Below are positions 8,801 through 16,500 of a stretch of 32,008 nt of DNA, in pieces; the first letter of the stretch is position 1; each line of letters begins with the position of its first letter. The position numbers were made by a program, and so were the translations under genes. The notes beneath the pieces were generated by a model that saw nothing but the letters and a program-made list of their open reading frames with translations, was not told where the DNA came from and did not search any database. The DNA is from JAIYDQ01 sp034408855. GTDB taxonomy: Bacteria > Planctomycetota > Planctomycetia > Pirellulales > Pirellulaceae. The stretch covers positions 1 through 32,008 of the forward strand of contig JAWXCK010000106.1 in the NCBI GenBank assembly GCA_034408855.1. The letters are read 5' to 3'.

Positions 8801-9342
8801 CTGGCTTTTTCGTCGGCGATTCGACGAGGCAAGTCCTTCTTGGCGACTTCCCGAGTACTGATGCTCGATTCAGTTTTTGTGCGAGCATCGATTGCGGCTT
8901 GAAGATTCGACTTCTGCGTCTGTAGCAGCTCTTGCAACGGTTGTAATTCGTACGACCGAAGGGAACGGTCGGACACCCACTCTCTGGCGGGCGGAATCTC
9001 CTTGCGTCGTTTAATGTCGGATGTGACGCCTGGAGCAGCTTCAGCATTGGCTGCAAATTCTTTTGCTTGTCGTTCGTCTTCGAGCTTCTTCTTAAGCTCG
9101 ACGATCATCGAATCATACAACGGAAGTAGTGCTTGTTTTTGAGGATCGGCAAGTGTTGGATCGGCTTGCAATTGCTTTATGCTGGCTTGAATCCCTTCGA
9201 CGGTTAACGGGTTCGTCTCCGCGATCTTCTTTTCTGGGGCTTGGGTAGTCGAAGCAGGAGCCTGTTCCTGCCCAACGACAAACGTAGAAAGCATGACTGC
9301 AATGTGAATGCATCCAAGGACCGTCGCAACGATCTTGAGCAT
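5854..9342 (-). CDS. MscK/KefA-type large mechanosensitive ion channel
   Basis: This inner-membrane channel would open under membrane tension to release solutes in hypo-osmotic shock. From the ATG at 9342 (1162 aa) there is a signal peptide (MLKIVATVLGCIHIAVMLSTF). A long charged, coiled-coil-rich periplasmic region runs to about residue 500, followed by many hydrophobic segments (from about 525) and a C-terminal MscS core. In that core the pore helix ALGVGLGFGLQEIFANFVSG and the following EQPIRVGD are nearly textbook, and a beta domain follows (VVPNKDLITGRLLNW). The length fits MscK (about 1120 aa in E. coli). An upstream ATG at 9390 would overlap the preceding gene. The inner ATG has GGAG 7 bases upstream and exposes the signal peptide, so it was chosen. 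It lies 25 bases after the amidohydrolase gene, a probable shared transcript. Confidence 0.93.
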   Translation of the reverse strand: MLKIVATVLGCIHIAVMLSTFVVGQEQAPASTTQAPEKKIAETNPLTVEGIQASIKQLQADPTLADPQKQALLPLYDSMIVELKKKLEDERQAKEFAANAEAAPGVTSDIKRRKEIPPAREWVSDRSLRSYELQPLQELLQTQKSNLQAAIDARTKTESSISTREVAKKDLPRRIADEKARLLELNEKLAASASAVTAEPKDIRLREVDKQFLQIQIDAAAEKIRKREQELRLYEAEAELLPLRKDLYLADERHYQSVVNEINDELNKRREIKIEEDKKKAESLAASAPAKLKTSSDRLVKRANDWLELAKRNTSIKLDMEQSISKYKALEERFKIMTERSQSNREQAFGGINSWNGLLLRRHRTELPDDGKLKAQLNDHLDLMQQTETLIIELEDWKSQNSIEQLDAMGHVDISDPEAEFYSTPGLLQYADQLLSAERELVDSYILDAKNFSDNLNALSESKQSTIRLADRYRGFIDQHILWIRSAKPISMVDVEQLWPSVQFFFDFAKWRNTGLDLVASIQRKLWQPVLFCLFWGLLVFNHSKLRRTMTLFGEQANRSTMTNFSPTLKSVFLCLLLSAPWPALMLFIGFGLQHADAPQSFTASLGLGLMVAARYFFPLEVIRQVCRTGGLADKHFGWPRSTASLIRGNLRWLIDLGVPSAAVCAMLFNFGENRYEHSLGRLCFAVLMLLCSLFMFTVLRPSRGVFTQYLANNPGGWADRLRYVWIFGFTAGPLLLCFNSLSGYHYTALRLSMLWHTTIMTMIGLFLLFELVKRWALLSRRRIMTEQARQRLEEAQQRDVSMPLVGNTIANSIMSVETGDRERIRIDNSVDLAEINVQTLRLSVSVLVVIAFLAVAYIWSGVLPAVNVLDSVTLWTVDGATPNEKTPFTLANLVWAIPIVVLTFVGARNLPGLLEIALLQQLPFQDSVRYAISTLSRYAIVMLGIVLTFNSIGVRWASIQWLVAALGVGLGFGLQEIFANFVSGLILLFEQPIRVGDVITMGETTGTVSRIRMRATTITNWDRQELVVPNKDLITGRLLNWTLTDSTNRLILTVGIAYKSDPEVACSIIQKICKEHPNVMTDPAPVAHFDAFADSTINIKARIFLDKLETRIQNRHDLYVQIHRQFTEAGIEIAFPQRDLHVRSLPEALSASLLNRPQRDS

Positions 9343-9367
9343 GTACCGACTCCAATTGATTTTTATG

Positions 9368-10240
9368 TTAGGGTGCGACAATTGCGCCATACGTTTCTGG
9401 GCGACGATCGCGAAAGAATTGCCATACGTTTCGAACTTCGCGAATCATGTCAAAGTCCATATCGGCAATAACGATATCGTCTTCAGTTCGCTTCGTCGTC
9501 GCGGCAATGACTTGGCCTCGGGGGTCACAGAAATAGCTTTGTCCATAAAACTCACCGATCTTCCATGGTTCTTCTAAGCCGGGGCGATTGATCGCACCAA
9601 CGAAATACTGGTTGGCGACGGCATGAGCCGGCTGTTCAATTTTCCAAAGGTACTCGCTCAAACCAGCGACTGTCGCCGAAGGGTTGAAGACAATCTCGGC
9701 ACCATTTAAACCCAAGCAGCGAGCTCCATCTGGGAAATGTCGGTCATAGCATATATAGACGCCGACTTTTCCAATAGCCGTTTCGAATACAGGATAACCA
9801 AGATTGCCAGGTCGAAAATAGAACTTTTCCCAAAAGCCGGGCTGGCAATGCGGTATGTGCATCTTGCGGAATTTCCCCAAAAATTCGCCGTCGGCGTCGA
9901 TAACGGCGGCCGTGTTGTAATAAACACCGGCCATTTCCTCCTCGTAGATAGGAACGACCAAAACCATGCGATGCTTTTTGGCAAAGGACTGCATAAGCTT
10001 CGTGGTTGGACCATCGGGAATGCGCTCGGTTAGGTCGTACCATTTCGTCTGCTGTTCGGCGCAAAAATAGGGGCCGTAGAACAATTCTTGTAAGCAGGCG
10101 ACCTGTACTCCTTGGCTGGCTGCGGTTTCAAGCATCGCGACGTGCTTGTCGATCATGGCTTGTTTGATTTTTTGAATTGGCGACGTTGCTGGCTCACATA
10201 GCGTGGCTTGCAGCAGCGCACCTCGGACTGGTCTTGGCAT
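9368..10240 (-). CDS. Nitrilase-family amidohydrolase, probable beta-ureidopropionase
   Basis: This 290-residue carbon-nitrogen hydrolase most resembles beta-ureidopropionase/N-carbamoyl amino acid hydrolase, which converts N-carbamoyl-beta-alanine to beta-alanine, CO2 and ammonia. The catalytic triad is visible as E52 (LQELFYGPYFC), K126 (KFRKMHIPH) and C164 (VYICYDRHFPDGAR). The start is supported by GAGG 7 bases before the ATG. The gene is divergent from an mmsA-type dehydrogenase, which in reductive pyrimidine breakdown would handle the semialdehyde made from beta-alanine; that context favours ureidopropionase over N-carbamoylputrescine amidase, whose sequence is close. A perfect inverted repeat at 10281-10304 lies between them and may control both genes. 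No dihydropyrimidinase or aminotransferase is in the window. Confidence 0.85.
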   Translation of the reverse strand: MPRPVRGALLQATLCEPATSPIQKIKQAMIDKHVAMLETAASQGVQVACLQELFYGPYFCAEQQTKWYDLTERIPDGPTTKLMQSFAKKHRMVLVVPIYEEEMAGVYYNTAAVIDADGEFLGKFRKMHIPHCQPGFWEKFYFRPGNLGYPVFETAIGKVGVYICYDRHFPDGARCLGLNGAEIVFNPSATVAGLSEYLWKIEQPAHAVANQYFVGAINRPGLEEPWKIGEFYGQSYFCDPRGQVIAATTKRTEDDIVIADMDFDMIREVRNVWQFFRDRRPETYGAIVAP

Positions 10241-10280
10241 GACAACCTCGAATGATGGGGGACAGAAACAGGAAATCGCT

Positions 10281-10304
10281 TTCTAGCATGAAATGTTGCT
10301 AGAA
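10281..10304. promoter_or_regulatory. Perfect inverted repeat, putative operator
   Basis: TTCTAGCA (10281-10288) and TGCTAGAA (10297-10304) form a perfect 8-base inverted repeat with an 8-base spacer, in the divergent region between the amidohydrolase and the dehydrogenase. The right half overlaps TAGAAT (10300-10305), a -10-like hexamer for the plus-strand gene. The geometry suits a dimeric repressor. The regulator is not identifiable, and an 8+8 match can arise by chance, so only the location makes it suggestive. Confidence 0.4.
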
Positions 10305-10368
10305 TGAATGTCTACGAATCAACTCGATGCGAAAAGCTACAAAAATTATACAAAGAATCGTGATTTCC

Positions 10369-11865
10369 ATGTCGTCTGCACCGATCGTCCCAATGCTCTT
10401 AGATGGCCATTTTGCCGTCACAGAAGCCAACCATTACGAACTCGTTTATAATCCTTCGAATGGGAAATCGATCGGCCGAACGCCATTGTGTGATCGGCTT
10501 GTCGTCGATCAGGTCGTCGAGAGCGCCTATCGTGCCATGCCAAAATGGGCGGCGACTCCGGTAGTCGATCGAGCTCGAATTTTTTTCCATTATCACGCAC
10601 TGCTTGAAAAGCATTTTGATGAACTGGCCGTCATTGTTACACGGGAGCATGGAAAAACGCTCGCTGAATCGAGGGCCGAAGTCCAGCGAGGCGTAGAAAT
10701 GGTCGAGTTTGCTTGCAGCATTCCAAGCTTGCTCATGGGAACCACCCTTCCCAATATTGCGACCGACGTCGATGCCGAAACAGTCAAGCATCCGGTCGGA
10801 GTTTGTGTAGGCATCACCCCTTACAATTTTCCGAATATGGTTCCGCTTTGGATGTTTCCTGTCGCTATCGTATGCGGAAATACCTTTATTCTCAAACCGT
10901 CAGAAAAAGTTCCACTCTCCTCCGTTCGATTAGGCGAGCTCCTCATGCAGGCCGGACTCCCACCCGGTGTATTCAGCATCCTGCATGGTGGTAAGGACTG
11001 CGTCGAGGCATTGCTAGCTCATCCGAAGGTCGCGGCGATTTCTTTCGTCGGTTCGACGCCAGTCGCTCAAAAAATATACACAACTGGAACTGCAAACGGA
11101 AAGCGAGTCCAATCGGCGGGAGGCGCGAAGAACCACCTCATTGTCATGCCCGACGCCGACATGGAAATAACAGTCAAGGCATTAGCGGCCTCGGCTTACG
11201 GTTGTGCAGGTCAGCGATGCATGGCTGGCAGCGTGGCTGTTGCTGTGGGCAAGGCCGGCGATCCACTAGTCAATGATTTAGTCGAGCTTGCAAGCAAAAT
11301 GCGTGTCGGGCCAACCGATGGCAATGACGCGATCGATATGGGACCGGTGATTCGCGAAGAGCATCGCTCGAAAGTTGCAAGTTACCTTCAGATCGCCAGC
11401 GAGGACGGCGCGACCTTGGCACTGGATGGCCGACTTGTCGCGAAGAGTGACGGATTCGTGATCGGCCCGAGTATTGTTGATCAAGTCAGTCCATCGATGC
11501 GAGTATACCGCGAAGAGATATTTGGCCCGGTCCTATCCGTGGTTCGCGCCGATGATTTGGAGCATGCGCTTTCGATCGGTGCCGGTTGCGAGTATGGAAA
11601 CGGTGCCGCTATATTTACCAAGAGCGGTTATGCTGCTCGCCAATTCAAACAGCATTTTAACGCGGGGATGATCGGCATCAACGTTGGTGTGCCAGCACCG
11701 ATGGCGTGGTTTCCTTTCACTGGCTGGAACCGTTCGTTTTTTGGTGACCTGCATATCCAAGGCATGGAAGGTATTCAATTTTACACACGACAAAAAACAA
11801 CTCTCACTCGGTGGCCCAAAGCGGACGATTCCCATTTCGATCCAGTTTGGAAATCGAATCGCTAG
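10369..11865 (+). CDS. mmsA: CoA-acylating (methyl)malonate-semialdehyde dehydrogenase
   Basis: The enzyme oxidises malonate or methylmalonate semialdehyde with NAD+ and CoA to acetyl-CoA or propionyl-CoA plus CO2. ALDH-superfamily features include the Rossmann segment PVGVCVGITPYNFPN, the ILKPSEKVP segment, the MMSDH-like GGAKNHLIVMPDAD, and the catalytic cysteine in GCAGQRCMAG (C284 from the chosen start). The C-terminal FTGWNRSFFGDLHIQG is also typical of this subfamily. The 498-residue length is normal. An ATG at 10327 would add 14 basic and hydrophobic residues unlike the family, so the ATG at 10369 is preferred, although neither has a strong Shine-Dalgarno. Its divergent neighbour suggests a role in uracil/beta-alanine catabolism; valine or myo-inositol breakdown is the alternative. 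Confidence 0.92.
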   Translation: MSSAPIVPMLLDGHFAVTEANHYELVYNPSNGKSIGRTPLCDRLVVDQVVESAYRAMPKWAATPVVDRARIFFHYHALLEKHFDELAVIVTREHGKTLAESRAEVQRGVEMVEFACSIPSLLMGTTLPNIATDVDAETVKHPVGVCVGITPYNFPNMVPLWMFPVAIVCGNTFILKPSEKVPLSSVRLGELLMQAGLPPGVFSILHGGKDCVEALLAHPKVAAISFVGSTPVAQKIYTTGTANGKRVQSAGGAKNHLIVMPDADMEITVKALAASAYGCAGQRCMAGSVAVAVGKAGDPLVNDLVELASKMRVGPTDGNDAIDMGPVIREEHRSKVASYLQIASEDGATLALDGRLVAKSDGFVIGPSIVDQVSPSMRVYREEIFGPVLSVVRADDLEHALSIGAGCEYGNGAAIFTKSGYAARQFKQHFNAGMIGINVGVPAPMAWFPFTGWNRSFFGDLHIQGMEGIQFYTRQKTTLTRWPKADDSHFDPVWKSNR

Positions 11866-11942
11866 AACTTTCGAAATAACGAGAACAATTGCGCCCTACA
11901 ATCGCTACAGTGCGAGAAGGCGGCACCCAAGCTTTTCGTGCG

Positions 11943-11970
11943 TTGTTCTTCAATGGAAAGCAACTACAAT
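11943..11970 (+). promoter_or_regulatory. Possible promoter of the lipid-synthase operon
   Basis: TTGTTC (11943-11948) and TACAAT (11965-11970) are separated by 16 bases, about 80 bases before the ATG of the reductase gene. The -10 matches consensus at 5 of 6 positions and the -35 at only 3 of 6. It is the best candidate in the 185-base gap after the dehydrogenase gene, but planctomycete promoter consensus is poorly known. Confidence 0.3.
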
Positions 11971-12050
11971 AGAGGCAGGCAATGGTCGCGGATGGCTCGC
12001 GGACCTAGAAGCTTCTAAGGGTTGATTTCGAATAAGATTTGACACGCTGG

Positions 12051-13589
12051 ATGGATGTTTCACCGAAGACAATTCTCTTGACAGGCGCAACCGGTTTTCT
12101 TGGCCGGTATTTCCTTAAAGATCTTCTGCTTCTCGGCAAACAGGTCATCGTGATTGGACGTGGACGCGGCCCGATTTCTGGCCAAGATCGAATTGAAGCG
12201 ATTCTTCAAGATTGGGAATCGAGACTCGGAAGACGATTGCTTCGCCCGCGTTTCATCGACGGCAATCTCAATTCGCCCGACCTCGGTATCGCCGGAAGTA
12301 AGTCCGAAAATGCCTTGCTTGGTAGCGTCGACGCAGTCCTACACTGTGCTGCAAGCTTGCGTTTCGAAGAAGATGAAGAACGTCAAGAACCGTTACGGAC
12401 CAACGTAACGGGGACGCGAAATATCGTCGAATTCGCGCAAGAGTGGGGTATTCAGCATTTCCATCATATTTCGACCGCCTATGTCTGTGGCCAACGCCAT
12501 TGTCTCATTGAAGAATCGGATCTCGATCAAGGACAAGCCTTTCACAACATTTACGAACAATCCAAATTTCAAGCCGAACAAGTTGTTCGTGCGGCTGGCG
12601 GGTTTACTACTAAAACGATTTATCGCCCCTCGATAGTTGTCGGTGACTCGGAAACAGGTTTTTCATCGACATTTCATACGATCTATTCCATCCTTCGCTT
12701 TTTACGGGCCTTACCCGAGCAAAACTCTGCCAGCCTCGATTGGATTTTTCATAAACTTCAATTGAGCGGCGACGAAGGTAAGAATCTTGTTCCCGTCGAC
12801 TGGGTGAGCCAATCGACGATCGCGTTGCTCGACAGCCCGCGTGCATGGGGAAAGACTTACCATCTAACCAATTCTATCCCAGTTACGGCCAACCAGCTTT
12901 CAGACGCGATTGCCGAAGCCATCGCCATGAAGCAGCATCATTGGGATGCGATGGCGCTACCGGCGTCGATTACCGATGCGCAAGCTGCGTATCAAATGCA
13001 CGTCGATGCGTATCGAGGCTACTTGGCTAACGACCCGCAATTCGATACGTCACAGTTTAAAAATATCTTGCCAGACAATTTGGCACCTGCGATCGATCAT
13101 GCAATGCTCGTTAAGATGCTGGCATTCGCAATCGAGAATCGCTTTCGCGACCCAACACTGCCGATTCCAAGATTCATCGATGGTCGTGATTTCGTCTCAT
13201 CACTAGATAGAGCCGTTCACGACGACTCGGTTCTTGAGTCGTTCAAAACCTTCGACTGGACTATTCGAATATCCGGGTTCGGCGGCGGTATTTGGAATTT
13301 CGGCGACTCGTTAGGCAATGAAAAAAAGAATGCGAATTCTTGGGTGCACGTAACTTCAGAGACTTGGACCGAACTTCTAACCGGCACTCTCTCTGCGGAA
13401 CAAGCGATTCATGCACACCGACTGCTCATCATCGGCAGTAATGAGGATCGATCCTTAATTCGCCAACGCTTAGAACAACTGATTGCATGGTGTCGCGTAA
13501 ATCTGCATCATGCTGAAAACGGAGATGAAGGCGAAGAGCCATCGGTCCTGCCGCTGCACAAGAAAAAAGGGGGGCGTCGTTTTGCCTGA
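12051..13589 (+). CDS. Thioester-reductase-like SDR with C-terminal SCP2-like domain
   Basis: An extended SDR of the NAD_binding_4/thioester-reductase type, 512 residues from the ATG at 12051. Residues 11-18 are TGATGFLG, the NADP-binding glycine motif. STAYVCG (141-147) and Y168-E-Q-S-K172 supply the catalytic Ser-Tyr-Lys set. The C-terminal part, near residues 400-490 (TWTELLTGTLSAEQAIHAHRL), resembles an SCP2 sterol-carrier-like lipid-binding fold. Enzymes of this type release acyl chains from an ACP as aldehydes or alcohols, as HglB/HetM is thought to do in heterocyst glycolipid synthesis. The gene overlaps the start of the giant synthase by 8 bases, strong evidence of coupling. An in-frame TTG at 12039 is an alternative start. 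No ACP or adenylation domain is fused, so its substrate must come from the partner synthase. Confidence 0.8.
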   Translation: MDVSPKTILLTGATGFLGRYFLKDLLLLGKQVIVIGRGRGPISGQDRIEAILQDWESRLGRRLLRPRFIDGNLNSPDLGIAGSKSENALLGSVDAVLHCAASLRFEEDEERQEPLRTNVTGTRNIVEFAQEWGIQHFHHISTAYVCGQRHCLIEESDLDQGQAFHNIYEQSKFQAEQVVRAAGGFTTKTIYRPSIVVGDSETGFSSTFHTIYSILRFLRALPEQNSASLDWIFHKLQLSGDEGKNLVPVDWVSQSTIALLDSPRAWGKTYHLTNSIPVTANQLSDAIAEAIAMKQHHWDAMALPASITDAQAAYQMHVDAYRGYLANDPQFDTSQFKNILPDNLAPAIDHAMLVKMLAFAIENRFRDPTLPIPRFIDGRDFVSSLDRAVHDDSVLESFKTFDWTIRISGFGGGIWNFGDSLGNEKKNANSWVHVTSETWTELLTGTLSAEQAIHAHRLLIIGSNEDRSLIRQRLEQLIAWCRVNLHHAENGDEGEEPSVLPLHKKKGGRRFA

Positions 13590-16500
13590 ATCCATCATTC
13601 AACAACCGATCGCTATTGTCGGAATGGCTTGTCGACTTCCTGAAGCCGACTCTTTAGATGCTTATTGGAACCTATTAGTAGAAGGTCGATCGGCGGTTCG
13701 CCCTTTGACCGACCGCGTTCTCGACCGAGAGCTTCATTTTGATAGTCGTAAAGGATTGCAAGGAAAAACTTACACCGGGGTTGGCGGTTTAGTTCCTGAA
13801 CGACCGCTCGACCGAAAGCTCTTGGGACTCGACGATCAGGAGCTGGCGGCGTGGGACGAATGTCATCTCATGTTCGCCGAAGTCGCGGCTCAGGCTTGGA
13901 AGCAAGCCAATCAAATTCAATCGAAAGCGGCGGCTTCCAACGTCGGCGTTTATATCGGTCATAGCGGCGGTTCGAGGACGGCTGGCGATCTCATTTACGC
14001 GACGCTCTCGGAACAAACGGCAGACCTGCTTAACGATTCAGCCGAGTTTTCGAGTCTCAGTCCTTCCGTCCAAGCAGTGATCATTGATCGACTGGTTCGA
14101 AAGATGAAGGATGGTCGACCGCTTCGAGGCGATGCAGGTAAGCCTTATCTCGAAGCAAGTGCTGCCGCGCGTCTTGTTGCCGAAGTTTTAAAACTGAATG
14201 GTCCTCGAATGGTTTTGGATGCGGCCTGTGCCTCGTCTTTAGTGGCGCTCGGATTGGCAGCTCTCGATCTACAATCCGGCGCGATCGATTCAGCAATTGT
14301 CGGTGGTGCTTCCTACAATAAAGTCGATAGCCTTATTCTCTTTTCTCAAGCGCAATCGTGTAGCCCAACGGCTAGCCGCCCTTTCGACGAGAATGCAGAT
14401 GGTCTTATCGCATCCGAAGGTTACATCGCGATCGTTATTAAAACGTTAGAGCGAGCTATCGAAGATGGCGACACGATTCATGGCGTTCTCCGCGGACTGG
14501 GGTTGGCAACTGACGGTCGCGGAAAGAGCTTGTGGGCACCACGACGCGAAGGTCAAACCCTAGCGATGAAGCGAGCCTATGCTACCCCCGAGGATGCGAA
14601 ACGCGTTCAGTATTTAGAAGCCCACGCAACCAGTACACAAGTTGGCGATGCGACGGAAACGCAAGCCCTAGCCGACTATTTTGGCGCATATCACAACGTC
14701 GGATCTCTACCGGTCGGCAGCGTCAAATCGAACATCGGTCACACGCTCGAAACGGCTGGCTTAGCCGGACTGGTCAAAACACTGCTGGCGATGAAAAACG
14801 GGACCATCCCACCGACGATAAATCTCGAGCAACCCAGTTCTTCGATCGATTGGAAAGCTGTTCCCTTTAGCGTTCCAACCAATTGCATTCCATGGCCGGT
14901 TCCCAACGATGGAACGCCACGATGCGGTGCCGTCAATGCGTTTGGCATCGGCGGTCTCAATGTCCACGTTGTCGCCGAGCAATTCGATGCCGACTATCAC
15001 CGACGTCTTGTGACAAAGAACGATTCATCACGCACGATATCAAAGCTTGCAACCGAAGTATCGCGCGAACCAATCGCGATTGTCGGATACGGAGTTATCG
15101 TTCCTGGAGCTCAAAGCGCCGAGCAACTTGCGCAGTTGATCGAGAGCCGCAAATCAAAGATCGTCGAGCCGCCTGAAAATCGATGGCGCCATCGAATTGG
15201 AATCTCCGCAACAACGAAGAATGCGTCGTCTGACCAGCCATATAACAATACTGTTGAGACGGCTCGTGGCGGTTATCTTTTGGACTACGCCTACGACTGG
15301 AAGAAGCATCGAGTCCCTCCCAAACAAGTCGATCGCGCGAACCCATTGCAGTTTATGTTGCTCGACGCAGCCGGTCAGGCCCTTGAACACTTCATGACCA
15401 GCGGCCAACCAATCGCGCAGGACCGAACGAGCGTTATCGTCGGTACGATTTTTGGCGGTGAGTTTGGTCATCAGTTGCAGCTTGGATTGCGCATCTGCGA
15501 CCTACAAAGAGATTTGCACGAGGTTCTCGATTCCATCCAAGATCTTCGCAACCCATCTGTAATGATCGATGAGTTCACGCAGTCGGTTCTCATAGCCAAT
15601 CCGGCTCTCCTAGATGAAACGGGCAGTTTTACAAGCAGTACGCTCGCATCACGGATCACCAAACAGTTCAATTTAATGGGCGGTGCGATGGCCATCGATG
15701 CTGGCGACTGCTCAGGTGAATCGGCACTGGTCACGGCCACAGAAATGCTTCGCAGCAACGTGTCCGATATGGTACTTTGTGCAGCGGGTCAGCGAGCGAT
15801 GGATTTGCCGTCGTACCAAACTTGGAACTCTCGTGGACAATTGAGCGACGATCCAACGGCTCAGCGACTTCCGGCGGAAGGTGCAGTGGTACTCCTCTTG
15901 AAGCGTCTTTCCGATGCTCAGAAGTCTGGCGATCCGATTCACGGAATCGTACACGATGTGAAGCAAATCAAGGCTGGTCAGATCGGTGTCGATGATCCTC
16001 AAATCGCTCAACCGTTCCATTCAAATGCGTTGTGCGAACAGATCGGGGATTTGAAATCAGCCCAGTCGCTTTTCGCGATTGCAAGCCTGCTTGCAACCAA
16101 GCAAAGCCCAGAGGGGCAGCCGCGAACCATTCGATCGAGTCCATCAAGCCAAATTGCTTATGAAGTTGTTGTATCACGAGGCGGAATCGTAGTGGCCAAT
16201 TCACATTTGCACATATGTGAGCCGTCGGCGCTAGCCGCAGGCTCTTCCGGCGCGCAATCACCAACGCATGAACCGGAGGCTAGCGGCTATCGCTCACAGC
16301 GAAAGCTGGTTTCAACTGGCAAGTTGAGTGCAGAATATAGTTCGGTGCGCCATTGGTCTGATGAATCCGCGAAACGACCATGGCTTGTGGCGATCTTCCC
16401 TGGTCAAGGCTCGCAAGCTCCGAAGATGCTCGATGGTGTCCTAAGCCGATACGCTCGAGCGCGCGATACGCTCGCACTTGCAGACTCGACGTTGCGTGAA

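Noticed and set aside
13510..13581. Upstream ATG for the giant synthase
   Set aside because: It adds a basic, Ser/Cys-rich tail inside the preceding gene, while the TTG at 13582 has a strong AGGGGGG signal 7 bases upstream and leads directly into KS1.
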